From the NCBI RefSeq assembly GCF_002093625.1, contig NZ_MRWD01000054.1, positions 1 through 41,276 on the forward strand: 41,276 nt of DNA, given 5' to 3'. The notes beneath the pieces were generated by a model. That model ran no database searches, was not told the DNA's origin, and was given only the letters and a program-made list of their open reading frames with translations. Each line of letters opens with the position of its first letter. Within the stretch, counting starts at the first letter, position 1. The stretch is from Rouxiella silvae (GTDB lineage Bacteria; Pseudomonadota; Gammaproteobacteria; Enterobacterales; Enterobacteriaceae). A program made the position numbers and the translations under genes. Positions 1 to 8,760 of this stretch are shown here, piece by piece.

Positions 1-1
1 A

Positions 2-77
<76 letters not shown>

Positions 78-171
78 ATTTTCTTCTTCAAATCACCAAG
101 CCAGTCACGATGCCTCTTACGGGCGTTTTTGCCTTTGCCAAAAATGTGTTGAATTAATTTTGTGAACAGAG

Positions 172-180
172 TTATCCACA
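172..180 (+). promoter_or_regulatory. DnaA box (TTATCCACA)
   Basis: This is a perfect high-affinity-type DnaA box (TTATCCACA) in the datA-like region, upstream of the IHF site. Confidence 0.7.
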
Positions 181-236
181 GATTACGTTCGTTTTTTGCA
201 CTGTGGGTTATTCGTACACTGGATATTGCCAAAAAA

Positions 237-249
237 TAACTCGTTGATT
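237..249 (-). promoter_or_regulatory. IHF consensus site
   Basis: TAACTCGTTGATT matches the reverse complement of the IHF consensus WATCARNNNNTTR at every fixed position. It lies in A/T-rich DNA between the two perfect DnaA boxes, which is the arrangement known for functional datA. Confidence 0.6.
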
Positions 250-332
250 TTTATCAATAAAAATTAATCACAAAACGTTATGGCGATCGCTTGCTCTTTT
301 TTTTGCAATTGATCGGCAAAGCAATTTTATTT

Positions 333-341
333 TTATGCACA
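333..341 (+). promoter_or_regulatory. DnaA box (TTATGCACA)
   Basis: This is a perfect TTATNCACA match in the same orientation as the box at 172-180. A one-mismatch copy (GTATTCACA) follows at 356-364, and another one-mismatch copy (TTATCCACC) lies inside queG at 959-967. Confidence 0.6.
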
Positions 342-378
342 GCGGGGATAATTCTGTATTCACAAAATAACCCCCATT

Positions 379-1536
379 TTATGCATCTCGCGGTAAACCT
401 TTTTCCACCGCTCTGATCAGCCTTTTCTTCTGCGAAGACTGCACTTCTACCTGATGTTCGCTTCTTCTGGCCAACTGCTGCGCGATTGCCCATTCGATAT
501 GTTCGTCCAGCATACTATTTTCCCCTTTTCTGCTTTGCAGCGTTAAAACGATGTTTTCATCGTAGGGGGCATTGCCCAGTGCCACAGAAATATTACGCAG
601 CCAGCGCAGGTGGCCAATGCGCCTAATGGGCGAACCTTCAGTGATGCGCAGAAACTTCTCCTCTTTCCAATTGAACAGCGCGATGAGCTCAGGTGCATGC
701 AGGGCGGCACGCGGGCTGAAATCATCTTCGTCGGTCAGTTGCGAGTAGCGATTCCACGGGCAAATAAGCTGGCAGTCATCACAGCCATAAATACGATTGC
801 CCATCAGTGGACGAAATTCTTCTGGAATAGCGCCCTCAAGTTCAATGGTGAGATAAGAGATACAGCGGCGTGCATCAACCTGATAGGGCGCAACGATAGC
901 ACCGGTCGGACAGATAGTGATGCAGGCCACGCAGCGCCCACACTGCTCTTCCTGTGGTTTATCCACCGGCAGAGGCAGGTCGATGAGGAGTTCGCCGAGA
1001 AAGAACCATGAGCCGGATTCTCGGTTAAGTATTAGTGAGTGCTTACCAACCCAGCCAAGCCCCGCCTTTTCGGCTAAAGGGCGTTCCATGATGGGGGCTG
1101 AATCAACAAATGGGCGGAAGCTAAGTGCCAGGTCAGGTTGGGACTCGGTGCAAAATGTCTGGATCATATCGCCCAGCTTTTTCAGCCTTTGGCGTAAAAC
1201 TTTATGATAGTCGCGACCTAACGCGTAGCGGCTCACGTAGCCAAGCGTTGGATTATTCAGCGTTTTTGCAAAGGCTGCTTTGGCCGGAAGATAGTTCATG
1301 CGCACGCTAATAACCCGCAGCGTTCCGGGCAGCAGCTCATGCGGACGGGCGCGTAACATGCCGTGACGCGCCATCCACTCCATCTCTCCATGATATTGTT
1401 TATCAAGCCATGCCTGTAGCTTTGGCTCTTCTGCCGACAGGTCGGTATCGCAGATGCCAACCTGTTGGAAGCCTAGCGACTGGCCCCATTGCTTGATATG
1501 TTGGGCTAATTGTTCGAGATCGAGGAGGTGCGTCAT
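379..1536 (-). CDS. queG: Epoxyqueuosine reductase
   Basis: QueG reduces epoxyqueuosine to queuosine in the wobble position of GUN-anticodon tRNAs, the last step of queuosine synthesis, using cobalamin and two [4Fe-4S] clusters. The 385-aa product has the usual length. Two cluster-binding motifs are visible: C199/C202/C205/C209 and a second set at C252/C255/C259, with C225 between them. The conserved Asp in FVDSAPIMER is D145, the likely proton donor. The ATG at 1536 overlaps the divergent nnr ATG by two bases. There is no clear Shine-Dalgarno for queG, and its promoter must lie inside nnr. A one-mismatch DnaA box lies inside the gene at 959-967. Confidence 0.96.
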   Translation of the reverse strand: MTHLLDLEQLAQHIKQWGQSLGFQQVGICDTDLSAEEPKLQAWLDKQYHGEMEWMARHGMLRARPHELLPGTLRVISVRMNYLPAKAAFAKTLNNPTLGYVSRYALGRDYHKVLRQRLKKLGDMIQTFCTESQPDLALSFRPFVDSAPIMERPLAEKAGLGWVGKHSLILNRESGSWFFLGELLIDLPLPVDKPQEEQCGRCVACITICPTGAIVAPYQVDARRCISYLTIELEGAIPEEFRPLMGNRIYGCDDCQLICPWNRYSQLTDEDDFSPRAALHAPELIALFNWKEEKFLRITEGSPIRRIGHLRWLRNISVALGNAPYDENIVLTLQSRKGENSMLDEHIEWAIAQQLARRSEHQVEVQSSQKKRLIRAVEKGLPRDA

Positions 1537-3049
1537 GACTAACCAAATTGAAAAACAGGACCTGCACAGTTTACCCTATTCCGTCTATTCTGCAGACTGG
1601 TTGCGGCAGGCCGAAGCACAAGCGGCGCAGGATACAGGCCTTTCATTGTTTACGCTAATGCAGCGTGCAGCGGCCGCCGCTTTTCGTGCTGCTCGACAGA
1701 AATTTCCCCATGCTACCCACTGGGTGGTGCTTTGTGGCCACGGCAATAATGGTGGCGACGGCTACGAAGTCGCGCGTCTGGCTAAAAATGCCGGTCTCAA
1801 CGTGACTCTGCTGGCGGTAAGCGGCTCAAAAATGCTGCCCGCCGAAGCTGAACAGGCAAGAAAAGGGTGGTTGAATGCCGGTGGGCAGGTTGGCGACATC
1901 AGCGCCGATTGGCCGCACGATGCAGACTTGCTGATTGATGCACTGTTGGGTACGGGGCTAACCTCGGCGCCGCGCGAACCGCTGGCGCAGCTCATTAAAG
2001 CGATTAATCAGCAACATGCGCCGGTTGTTTCCCTTGATATTCCGTCGGGGCTGGCGGCTGAAACCGGCACAACGGCGGGTGAAGCGGTTCACGCTGCGCT
2101 GACGGTAACGTTTATTGCCTTGAAACCCGGCCTGCTCACCGGACAGGCCCGCGACTATGTCGGTGAGTTGCAGCATAGCGCGCTGGGTCTCGAGAGTTGG
2201 CTGGGGGGGCATCGGCCTCTGCTGCAACGCCTAGACACTCGAAGGTTGGCGGAATGGCTCAAACCGCGTCGGCCCTGCTCTCACAAGGGCGAGCACGGAC
2301 ATTTGTTGCTGATTGGTGGAGATAGCGGTTTTGCTGGCGCCATCCGCATGGCAGCAGAGGCCGCGCTGCGTACGGGTGCAGGAATGGTGCGAGTACTTAC
2401 TCACAAACAACACATTGCGCCACTTCTCACCGCCCGTCCCGAACTGATGGTGCAGGCGTTGACCGATGCATCGCTGTCCGAGGGACTTGAGTGGGCCAGC
2501 ACTGTGGTCATTGGGCCGGGGTTAGGTCAGAACGATTGGGGAAAATCCGCTTTCAAACGCGCGTCCGAAAGCGAAAAACCTGCATTATGGGATGCAGATG
2601 CGCTTAACATGCTGGCAAAAAATCCACAGAAACGGCAAAATCGCGTCTTGACGCCTCATCCCGGTGAGGCCGCCCGACTGTTGGGTTGTACAGTGAAGGA
2701 AATTGAAAGCGACCGCTTACTTTCTTTGCAACGCCTGACCGAACGCTACGGTGGTGTCGTGGTATTAAAAGGCGCGGGTACGCTGATAGGCTCTGAAGAC
2801 GGCCAAGTCGCGATTGCCGACGTCGGTAACGCCGGTATGGCAAGCGGCGGCATGGGTGATATCCTTTCAGGCGTGATTGGCGCCTTGCTCGCCCAGAAGT
2901 TATCTTTTTATGATGCAGCCTGCGCCGGAACGGTAGTTCACGGTGCGGCGGCAGACATCATTGCGCAACGCCAGGGCACACGCGGCATGCTGGCAACGGA
3001 TTTGTTAACCTGGATAACCCCGTTGGTTAACCCTGACCTAGAAAAATAG
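1535..3049 (+). CDS. nnr: Bifunctional NAD(P)H-hydrate epimerase/dehydratase
   Basis: Nnr repairs damaged NADHX and NADPHX. The N-terminal domain epimerises the R and S hydrates and the C-terminal domain dehydrates the S form with ADP. The 504-aa product shows both halves: [12 protein letters not shown] at 69-80 in the YjeF_N domain, and in the kinase-like C-terminal domain HKGEHG near 250, GPGLGQ at 327-332 and [11 protein letters not shown] at 432-442. I chose the ATG at 1535 because GAGGAGGT lies just upstream and the protein then aligns with E. coli Nnr; an in-frame ATG at 1454 would add 27 unrelated residues. It heads the long cluster, 10 bp before tsaE. Confidence 0.96.
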   Translation: MTNQIEKQDLHSLPYSVYSADWLRQAEAQAAQDTGLSLFTLMQRAAAAAFRAARQKFPHATHWVVLCGHGNNGGDGYEVARLAKNAGLNVTLLAVSGSKMLPAEAEQARKGWLNAGGQVGDISADWPHDADLLIDALLGTGLTSAPREPLAQLIKAINQQHAPVVSLDIPSGLAAETGTTAGEAVHAALTVTFIALKPGLLTGQARDYVGELQHSALGLESWLGGHRPLLQRLDTRRLAEWLKPRRPCSHKGEHGHLLLIGGDSGFAGAIRMAAEAALRTGAGMVRVLTHKQHIAPLLTARPELMVQALTDASLSEGLEWASTVVIGPGLGQNDWGKSAFKRASESEKPALWDADALNMLAKNPQKRQNRVLTPHPGEAARLLGCTVKEIESDRLLSLQRLTERYGGVVVLKGAGTLIGSEDGQVAIADVGNAGMASGGMGDILSGVIGALLAQKLSFYDAACAGTVVHGAAADIIAQRQGTRGMLATDLLTWITPLVNPDLEK

Positions 3050-3059
3050 ACATTATCCA

Positions 3060-3527
3060 ATGAATCAACTGACCTTACCTCTGCCAGACGAAGACGCAAC
3101 CTTGAAACTTGGGGCTGATTTAGCCACTGCCTGTTTGGGCTCAACCGTTATCCATCTTTTTGGAGATTTAGGCGCAGGTAAAACCACCTTTAGCCGCGGT
3201 TTTTTACAGGCGCGCGGACACAAGGGCAATGTTAAAAGCCCAACTTATACGCTGGTGGAGCCTTATCAGCTTCATCCGATGGCGGTTTATCATTTTGATC
3301 TGTACCGTCTCGCCGACCCCGAAGAGCTGGAGTTTATGGGCATTCGCGACTATTTTACCGAAGACGCGATTTGTCTGGTGGAGTGGCCACAGCAAGGTGC
3401 GGGCGTTTTGCCTGAACCTGACCTGGAGCTGACGCTCGAATACCAGCCCGAAGGCCGATTGGCGACCATCAAGGCCGTTTCAGAGGCAGGTAACCGCCTA
3501 CTGCAGAAGCTACAAGAGCAAGGATAA
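3060..3527 (+). CDS. tsaE: tRNA threonylcarbamoyladenosine synthesis ATPase TsaE
   Basis: TsaE is the ATPase that works with TsaB and TsaD to install t6A at position 37 of ANN-decoding tRNAs in the cytosol. The 155-aa protein has the family length (E. coli 153). The P-loop is G35-DLGAGKTT, followed by the [10 protein letters not shown] segment and the FDLYRL motif typical of the family. It lies between nnr and amiB, with 7 bp to amiB, so it is very probably cotranscribed with both. This nnr-tsaE-amiB order is the standard enterobacterial one. Confidence 0.96.
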   Translation: MNQLTLPLPDEDATLKLGADLATACLGSTVIHLFGDLGAGKTTFSRGFLQARGHKGNVKSPTYTLVEPYQLHPMAVYHFDLYRLADPEELEFMGIRDYFTEDAICLVEWPQQGAGVLPEPDLELTLEYQPEGRLATIKAVSEAGNRLLQKLQEQG

Positions 3528-3534
3528 TGCTGTA

Positions 3535-5304
3535 ATGATTCATTGCGTTAACAGATTTTGGAAAACAGTCGCGGCTCTTGTGGTGCTCACTTTTACCGTG
3601 ATGGCACCGGCTGCAATCGTTCCTGCCTTTGGCGCAGGTATGAAAAATATCAATGTTTCCAATGGGAGCGCGCAATCAACCGTCACCATCACTTTTGATG
3701 GCAAACCTGACTACTCCTTCTTTCCGCTGCATAGCCCAGAGCGGGTAGTCATCGACATCAAGCAAAGTGGCGTGATGCGTGGAATGCCGCTGAATTTTAG
3801 CGGACAAAATCTGGTAAAGCGCGTACGCGCCAGCACTCCGGCTGATGCCACCACGCAGCGTCTGGTGTTTGAATTGACTCAAAAGGTCAGAACCAACGCG
3901 CAGGTTCAACAGGACGGCAGCCGGTATACGGTGGTATTCACGCTCAATGCTGTCGCACCACAGCGGGGTTCATCACCCACTATTTCTCGCGTACAAACCA
4001 CCAGCAGGCCCGCGACTGCCGCACTGCCGGCGGGTAATCCTTTTGACGGCGATAAGGCCCCTCTCGCGACCAGTGCTCCGGTTGCCAGCACCGGTCTCAC
4101 GCCAAGAACGCGTGGCACAACCTCTGACAATCAGGTGATTGTGGCAATTGATGCCGGTCACGGCGGCCAGGATCCCGGCGCACAGGGCAGTGGCGGCCTG
4201 AAAGAGAAAAATGTGACCATTGCGATTGCCCGCAAGCTGCAGGCCGAGATGGCCCGCGACCCGATGTTTAAACCCGTTCTGACCCGTGACGGTGATTATT
4301 TTATCTCGGTTATGGGCCGCTCGGACGTAGCGCGTAAAAAGGGGGCTAACCTGCTGGTCTCTATTCACGCCGATGCGGCGCCGAATCGTAGTGCCAGCGG
4401 TGCGTCCGTGTGGGTGCTGTCCAACCGCCGTGCCAACAGCGAAATGGGTAACTGGCTCGAACAGCATGAGAAACAGTCGGAACTGCTCGGCGGTGCCGGA
4501 GACATGCTGGCAAATACTGCCTCAGATCCTTATCTCAGTCAGGCGGTGCTTGATTTACAGTTTGGGCACTCGCAGCGCGTAGGGTATGACGTCGCCACCA
4601 AAGTATTGCAGCAGCTGCGCAAAGTGGGCGCACTGCACAAAGCCAAGCCTGAACACGCCAGCCTCGGGGTATTGCGGTCACCGGATATTCCTTCGCTGCT
4701 GGTCGAAACCGGCTTCATCAGTAATCCAAATGGGGAGCGGCTGCTTGGAAGCAGCGCGTACCAGGATCAAATTGCGCATGCCATCTATGAAGGCCTGCGC
4801 AGTTATTTCCTGGCGCATCCGTTGCAATCCGGCCCAAAGGTCGAAAACCGACCGTTGCTGGCGAGCGCAACGGCGGTAACTAACTCAGCGCCAACAAGCG
4901 GTTCACTGAGCCAGCCGGGACCGATTGAAGCCACGGCAGCGCTGGGCGGTGCGACGCAGATTCATCAGGTCAAACGCGGTGAAACATTGACAGGCATTGC
5001 GGCGCATTACGCCACCACGCCGAGCGCGCTGCGCGACCTCAACAAGCTGAAAAAAGACGGCGTGTGGGTTGGCCAGCGGCTGAAAGTTCCGGCAGCGACC
5101 TCGGCGGTTTCACGAAACGTGACGGCGAAAGTCAGCAAAGCGCAGTCGGCCAAGAAGGCGGCGAAGCATAAAGTGGTGCGCGGCGACACGCTTTCGGCAA
5201 TAGCGGCAAAATACGGTGTTAGTATGAGTGAGATCAGAACGGCGAATCATATGAAATCCGGTGATGTGCAGCTTGGTCAGACCCTGACCATTCCTCACTC
5301 CTGA
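3535..5304 (+). CDS. amiB: N-acetylmuramoyl-L-alanine amidase AmiB, two LysM repeats
   Basis: AmiB cleaves the amide bond between MurNAc and the stem peptide and splits septal peptidoglycan during cell separation, under EnvC activation. The 589-aa product has a signal peptide (about 1-34), an AMIN domain (about 36-138), a Ser/Thr/Pro/Ala-rich linker, an Amidase_3 domain (about 200-425) with zinc ligands H209, E224 and H278 and catalytic E391, and two LysM repeats at about 476-519 and 545-587. E. coli AmiB is about 445 aa with a single LysM, so this is the long form found in several relatives. A regulatory helix insertion lies near 300-365. The start codon at 3535 follows tsaE closely. Confidence 0.95.
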   Translation: MIHCVNRFWKTVAALVVLTFTVMAPAAIVPAFGAGMKNINVSNGSAQSTVTITFDGKPDYSFFPLHSPERVVIDIKQSGVMRGMPLNFSGQNLVKRVRASTPADATTQRLVFELTQKVRTNAQVQQDGSRYTVVFTLNAVAPQRGSSPTISRVQTTSRPATAALPAGNPFDGDKAPLATSAPVASTGLTPRTRGTTSDNQVIVAIDAGHGGQDPGAQGSGGLKEKNVTIAIARKLQAEMARDPMFKPVLTRDGDYFISVMGRSDVARKKGANLLVSIHADAAPNRSASGASVWVLSNRRANSEMGNWLEQHEKQSELLGGAGDMLANTASDPYLSQAVLDLQFGHSQRVGYDVATKVLQQLRKVGALHKAKPEHASLGVLRSPDIPSLLVETGFISNPNGERLLGSSAYQDQIAHAIYEGLRSYFLAHPLQSGPKVENRPLLASATAVTNSAPTSGSLSQPGPIEATAALGGATQIHQVKRGETLTGIAAHYATTPSALRDLNKLKKDGVWVGQRLKVPAATSAVSRNVTAKVSKAQSAKKAAKHKVVRGDTLSAIAAKYGVSMSEIRTANHMKSGDVQLGQTLTIPHS

Positions 5305-5346
5305 CCGGGCGTTGAAGGTAATCTTTTCACGATGACAGGAGCGACC

Positions 5347-7305
5347 ATGCCGATTCGGATACTGCCACCACAGCTGGCAAATCAGATTGCCGCCGGTGAG
5401 GTTGTTGAACGCCCCGCGTCAGTGGTGAAAGAGCTGGTTGAAAACAGTCTCGATGCGGGCGCCACGCGCATTGATATTGATATCGACCGCGGCGGCGCCA
5501 AGCTTATTCGCATTCGTGATAATGGCTGCGGTATTGGTAAAGACGAACTTGCGCTGGCTTTGGCGCGTCATGCTACCAGTAAAATCAGCTCGCTTGACGA
5601 TCTCGAGGCTATCCTCAGCCTGGGCTTTCGCGGCGAGGCGCTGGCCAGTATCAGCTCCGTTTCTCGCCTCATGCTGACCTCACGCACCGCCACGCAGGAT
5701 GAAGCCTGGCAGGCCTATGCTGAAGGTCGCGACATGGCGGTGACGGTAAAACCGGCCGCGCATCCGCAAGGTTCAACGGTTGAAGTGCTGGATCTTTTCT
5801 ACAACACGCCCGCGCGTCGCAAGTTTATGCGTACCGAAAAAACCGAATTCACCCACATCGATGAAGTGGTCAGACGCATTGCGCTGGCGCGTTTCGACGT
5901 GGCAATTAACCTCAGCCATAACGGCAAGTTGATGCGGCAGTACCGTGCGGTGAAAGATCCGGCACAAAATTCGCGTCGTCTGGCCAGCATCTGCAGCACT
6001 ACTTTTGTTGAACACGCACTTGAGGTTGAATGGCGTCATGGCGATTTGGCTATTCGCGGCTGGGTTGCTGACCCTGCAGGTTCGCGCAGCCTGACGGACA
6101 TGCAGTACTGCTACGTAAATAATCGCATGATGAAAGACCGGTTGATCAACCACGCGATCCGCCAGGCCTATCAGGACCAGCTCAAAGACGATCAACAACC
6201 CGCCTATGTGCTGTATCTCGATGTCGATCCGCATCAGGTTGACGTTAACGTGCATCCCGCCAAGCACGAAGTTCGCTTCCATCAATCGAGGCTGGTGCAC
6301 GACTTTATCTATCAGGCGATAGTCACGGTGTTGCAGCAGGCGGGTAGCCCGCAGCTAAATAGCGAAGAAACGGCTGAAGAACAACCGCGCTGGCAGCCCG
6401 AGAATCGTCAGGCCGCTGGCGGTAACCATTTTGCTCAGCCTTCCGAACCCGCAAGAAGCACGCCAACGCAGCAAGAACTGGCGGTTAAAACACCTGCTGC
6501 GGCTAAACCTATTTTTCCTGAAACCTCGCGTTCTGCACACCTGCGTGAGCCGGCTCAACGTTTTACTGAAGGTAATCCTTACACTAGACCACAGGGCGAT
6601 CTTTATCAGCGGCTGTTGCAACCGTCTGAAAATGAAACATATAACACCGAAAAACAGTCTGTGCCGAATAAAGCATCCGTCGCGCCAGCGGTGAGTGAGA
6701 AAACGTCGGTTGTTACCACACCCGCTCAGGAAGTGGCTCTTGAAGGGCACAGCCAAAGCTTTGGTCGGGTGATGACTGTGTGCCATTCACTTTTTGCCCT
6801 GCTTGAGCGCGAACAAAAACTTGTGCTTTTATCATTGCCCGTAGCGGAAAGATGGTTGAAAACGGCCCAACTCACCCCCACTACTGAAGGATTGCGGCCT
6901 CAGCCTTTACTTATTCCAGTAAAATTGACCTTAAGTAAGGAAGAACGCACGGCCTTTACTCAGCATCAGGCCATGTTGCAGCATTTTGGTATAGAAATGC
7001 TTTTGGAACAGCAGCGTGGGACCTTACGTGCCGTACCTTTACCATTACGTAAACAAAATTTACAAAAGTTGATACCCGACCTGTTAGGCTATATTGCGGT
7101 TCTGCGGGAGGTTACTCCTGATGCGGTAGCTATGTGGTTTGCTCGCAGTATCGGCAGTGAGCATGAGGTCTGGACCGTTTCACAAGCAATACAATTACTC
7201 ACGGACGTTGAGCGGCTTTGCCCCCAGTTGGTCAAGTCCCCCCCGTCCGGACTCTTGCAACCTGTTGATTTACAGCCGGCATTGGCGGCTTTCAAGCATG
7301 ACTGA
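5347..7305 (+). CDS. mutL: DNA mismatch repair protein MutL
   Basis: MutL couples MutS mismatch recognition to MutH nicking and UvrD unwinding. The 652-aa protein shows the GHKL ATPase motifs: E29 and N33 in the [12 protein letters not shown] region, D58 in RDNG, and [10 protein letters not shown] at 91-100. The C-terminal dimerisation domain lacks the DQHA..E..E endonuclease motif, as expected for the Dam/MutH type of mismatch repair. A long poorly conserved Glu/Gln/Pro/Ala-rich linker spans about 335-460. I chose 5347 because AGGAG lies 5-6 bases upstream and [10 protein letters not shown] matches the family start; an ATG at 5332 would add five residues. Its end overlaps miaA by 8 bp. Confidence 0.97.
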   Translation: MPIRILPPQLANQIAAGEVVERPASVVKELVENSLDAGATRIDIDIDRGGAKLIRIRDNGCGIGKDELALALARHATSKISSLDDLEAILSLGFRGEALASISSVSRLMLTSRTATQDEAWQAYAEGRDMAVTVKPAAHPQGSTVEVLDLFYNTPARRKFMRTEKTEFTHIDEVVRRIALARFDVAINLSHNGKLMRQYRAVKDPAQNSRRLASICSTTFVEHALEVEWRHGDLAIRGWVADPAGSRSLTDMQYCYVNNRMMKDRLINHAIRQAYQDQLKDDQQPAYVLYLDVDPHQVDVNVHPAKHEVRFHQSRLVHDFIYQAIVTVLQQAGSPQLNSEETAEEQPRWQPENRQAAGGNHFAQPSEPARSTPTQQELAVKTPAAAKPIFPETSRSAHLREPAQRFTEGNPYTRPQGDLYQRLLQPSENETYNTEKQSVPNKASVAPAVSEKTSVVTTPAQEVALEGHSQSFGRVMTVCHSLFALLEREQKLVLLSLPVAERWLKTAQLTPTTEGLRPQPLLIPVKLTLSKEERTAFTQHQAMLQHFGIEMLLEQQRGTLRAVPLPLRKQNLQKLIPDLLGYIAVLREVTPDAVAMWFARSIGSEHEVWTVSQAIQLLTDVERLCPQLVKSPPSGLLQPVDLQPALAAFKHD

Positions 7306-8239
7306 TCTCGAAAACAAAGCTTTACCCCCCGCTATTTTTATTATGGGTCCCACGGCTTCGGGTAAAACTGCCCTGGCGATGGCCCTACGCCAGCATCTTC
7401 CGGTTGAACTTATTAGCGTCGACTCTGCTCTTATCTACAAAGGCATGGATATCGGCACGGCAAAACCTACCGTTGAAGAGTTGCAGGCTGCACCGCACCG
7501 TCTGATAGATATTTTGGATCCCGCGCACTCTTATTCGGCCGCCGATTTTCGCGCCGATGCACTGCGTGAGATGAATGAGATAACGTCGCGTAAGAAAATT
7601 CCGTTATTAGTGGGTGGAACAATGCTTTATTTCAAGGCGTTGCTCGAGGGGCTTTCTCCTCTTCCACCGGCGGACCCAAAAGTGCGAGAACGCATTGAGA
7701 CGCAGGCTGCGCAGATGGGGTGGGAAGCTTTACACGCTACACTGAGTGAGATAGATCCGGTTTCGGCACTGCGAATTCATCCGAATGATCCGCAGAGACT
7801 CTCCAGAGCACTGGAAGTTTTTTATATTTCGGGTAAAACTTTAACGGAACTCGTTAAAACTTCGGGTGAAAGCTTACCTTACCGGGTACATCAATTTGCG
7901 ATTGCACCTACGAGTCGCCAATTGTTGCATGATCGTATTGAAATGCGCTTCCAGCAAATGGTCTCGAACGGATTCGAAACCGAAGCCAGGGCGCTTTTCA
8001 CTCGAGGTGATTTGCATACGGACATGCCTTCCGTTCGTTGTGTGGGTTATCGCCAGATGTGGTCATATTTTTCTGGTGAAATCGACTACGATGAAATGGT
8101 TTATCGTGGTGTTTGTGCGACACGGCAGCTGGCCAAACGCCAGATGACTTGGCTGCGCGGTTGGGAAGGGGTCGAATGGCTTGATTCAGAGAAGCCTGAA
8201 GAAGCCTTAAACCGTGTAATTCAGGTTGTTAGTGCATAG
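7298..8239 (+). CDS. miaA: tRNA dimethylallyltransferase MiaA
   Basis: MiaA transfers dimethylallyl from DMAPP to A37 of UNN-decoding tRNAs, the first step of ms2i6A synthesis. The 313-aa protein has the family length (E. coli 316). The P-loop is G17-PTASGKT. Other family landmarks are [23 protein letters not shown] and VGGTMLYF, and the Arg/Trp-rich C-terminal segment [15 protein letters not shown] chose the ATG at 7298 because it aligns with E. coli MiaA; upstream in-frame codons lie inside mutL. It overlaps mutL by 8 bp, which implies translational coupling. The hfq promoter region probably begins in its 3-prime end. Confidence 0.97.
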   Translation: MTDLENKALPPAIFIMGPTASGKTALAMALRQHLPVELISVDSALIYKGMDIGTAKPTVEELQAAPHRLIDILDPAHSYSAADFRADALREMNEITSRKKIPLLVGGTMLYFKALLEGLSPLPPADPKVRERIETQAAQMGWEALHATLSEIDPVSALRIHPNDPQRLSRALEVFYISGKTLTELVKTSGESLPYRVHQFAIAPTSRQLLHDRIEMRFQQMVSNGFETEARALFTRGDLHTDMPSVRCVGYRQMWSYFSGEIDYDEMVYRGVCATRQLAKRQMTWLRGWEGVEWLDSEKPEEALNRVIQVVSA

Positions 8240-8259
8240 GTTGGATGATTGTGTACAAT
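8229..8259 (+). promoter_or_regulatory. Candidate hfq promoter (weak -35, TACAAT -10)
   Basis: TACAAT at 8254-8259 is a 5/6 match to the sigma-70 -10. No good -35 lies at the proper spacing; the nearest weak candidates lie about 19-22 bp upstream, near 8226-8234. E. coli hfq is known to have several promoters in and after miaA, so position supports it more than sequence does. Confidence 0.3.
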
Positions 8260-8322
8260 TGATAAGTACTCAACGCGCAAATTTTTTATGTGATTTATTT
8301 TCGAGCTTATAGGCTCTAAGTT

Positions 8323-8348
8323 ACAAACAACAAACAAATAAGGAAAAG
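8323..8348 (+). promoter_or_regulatory. A-rich Hfq-type binding stretch in the hfq leader
   Basis: The leader just before the hfq Shine-Dalgarno is an A-rich run (ACAAACAACAAACAAATAAG region) that contains A-R-N triplets of the kind bound by the Hfq distal face. E. coli Hfq represses its own translation by binding its 5-prime UTR. A small GAGC/GCTC stem lies upstream at 8303-8316. An autoregulatory role here is inferred. Confidence 0.45.
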
Positions 8349-8353
8349 ATAGA

Positions 8354-8662
8354 ATGGCTAAGGGGCAATCTTTGCAAGATCCGTTCCTGAACGCATTGCG
8401 TCGCGAACGTGTTCCGGTTTCTATTTACTTGGTGAATGGTATCAAGCTGCAAGGCCAGATTGAGTCTTTCGATCAGTTTGTGATTCTTTTGAAAAACACG
8501 GTAAGCCAGATGGTGTACAAACACGCTATCTCCACCGTTGTGCCTTCACGCCCGGTTTCTCATCACAGTAATAATCCAGGTGGTGGCACGACCAACAACT
8601 ATCATCATGGAAGCACACCGACTGCTACCCAGCAGCCGCAGGATGGCGATGACGCCGAATAA
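8354..8662 (+). CDS. hfq: RNA chaperone Hfq
   Basis: Hfq is the hexameric Sm-like chaperone that pairs trans-encoded sRNAs with mRNAs. The 102-aa protein matches E. coli Hfq almost exactly over residues 1-66. Visible landmarks are Q8 and D9 on the proximal face, rim residues R16 and R17, the Sm1 segment (about 20-50), and the Sm2 motif Y55-KH with H57. The tail (67-102) is Gly/Asn/His-rich and acidic at the end, as in enterobacteria. AAGGAAAAG provides the Shine-Dalgarno. It follows miaA after 114 bp and precedes hflX after a long hairpin. Confidence 0.98.
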   Translation: MAKGQSLQDPFLNALRRERVPVSIYLVNGIKLQGQIESFDQFVILLKNTVSQMVYKHAISTVVPSRPVSHHSNNPGGGTTNNYHHGSTPTATQQPQDGDDAE

Positions 8663-8686
8663 GGCGCACAGCTGTTCAATTTCGAA

Positions 8687-8723
8687 GGGGTTCATAAGAG
8701 GTGTAAAACCGCTTATGTGCCCC
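8687..8723 (+). terminator. Long hairpin between hfq and hflX
   Basis: A near-perfect 37-nt inverted repeat: GGGG(T) pairs with (G)CCCC, CATAAG with CTTATG, and an inner GGT with ACC around a 5-nt loop. The 3-prime side continues TCGTTGAATCTTATTT, so there is no clean U-tract. It could act as a weak terminator, or as a 3-prime stabiliser that gives hfq more expression than hflX. It ends 37 bp before the hflX start. Confidence 0.5.
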
Positions 8724-8760
8724 TCGTTGAATCTTATTTCTCAATTGAGAGGTCACACGC

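Larger units (their letters stand above)
78..378. promoter_or_regulatory. datA: datA-like DnaA-binding intergenic region
   Basis: This 301-bp AT-rich gap lies between tRNA-Gly and the end of queG and has no plausible gene. It holds two perfect TTATNCACA DnaA boxes (172-180 and 333-341) with a perfect IHF consensus between them (237-249), plus a near-match DnaA box at 356-364 and GATC sites near 286 and 311. In E. coli the DnaA-titration locus datA, where DnaA-ATP is hydrolysed with the help of IHF, sits in this same glyVXY-queG neighbourhood. Function is inferred from motif layout and synteny. One box alone would mean little, because about one such 9-mer is expected by chance in the window. 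Confidence 0.7.

Noticed and set aside
917-1310. Plus-strand frames inside queG
   Set aside because: They are antisense to the well-conserved Fe-S region of queG and show no family features.
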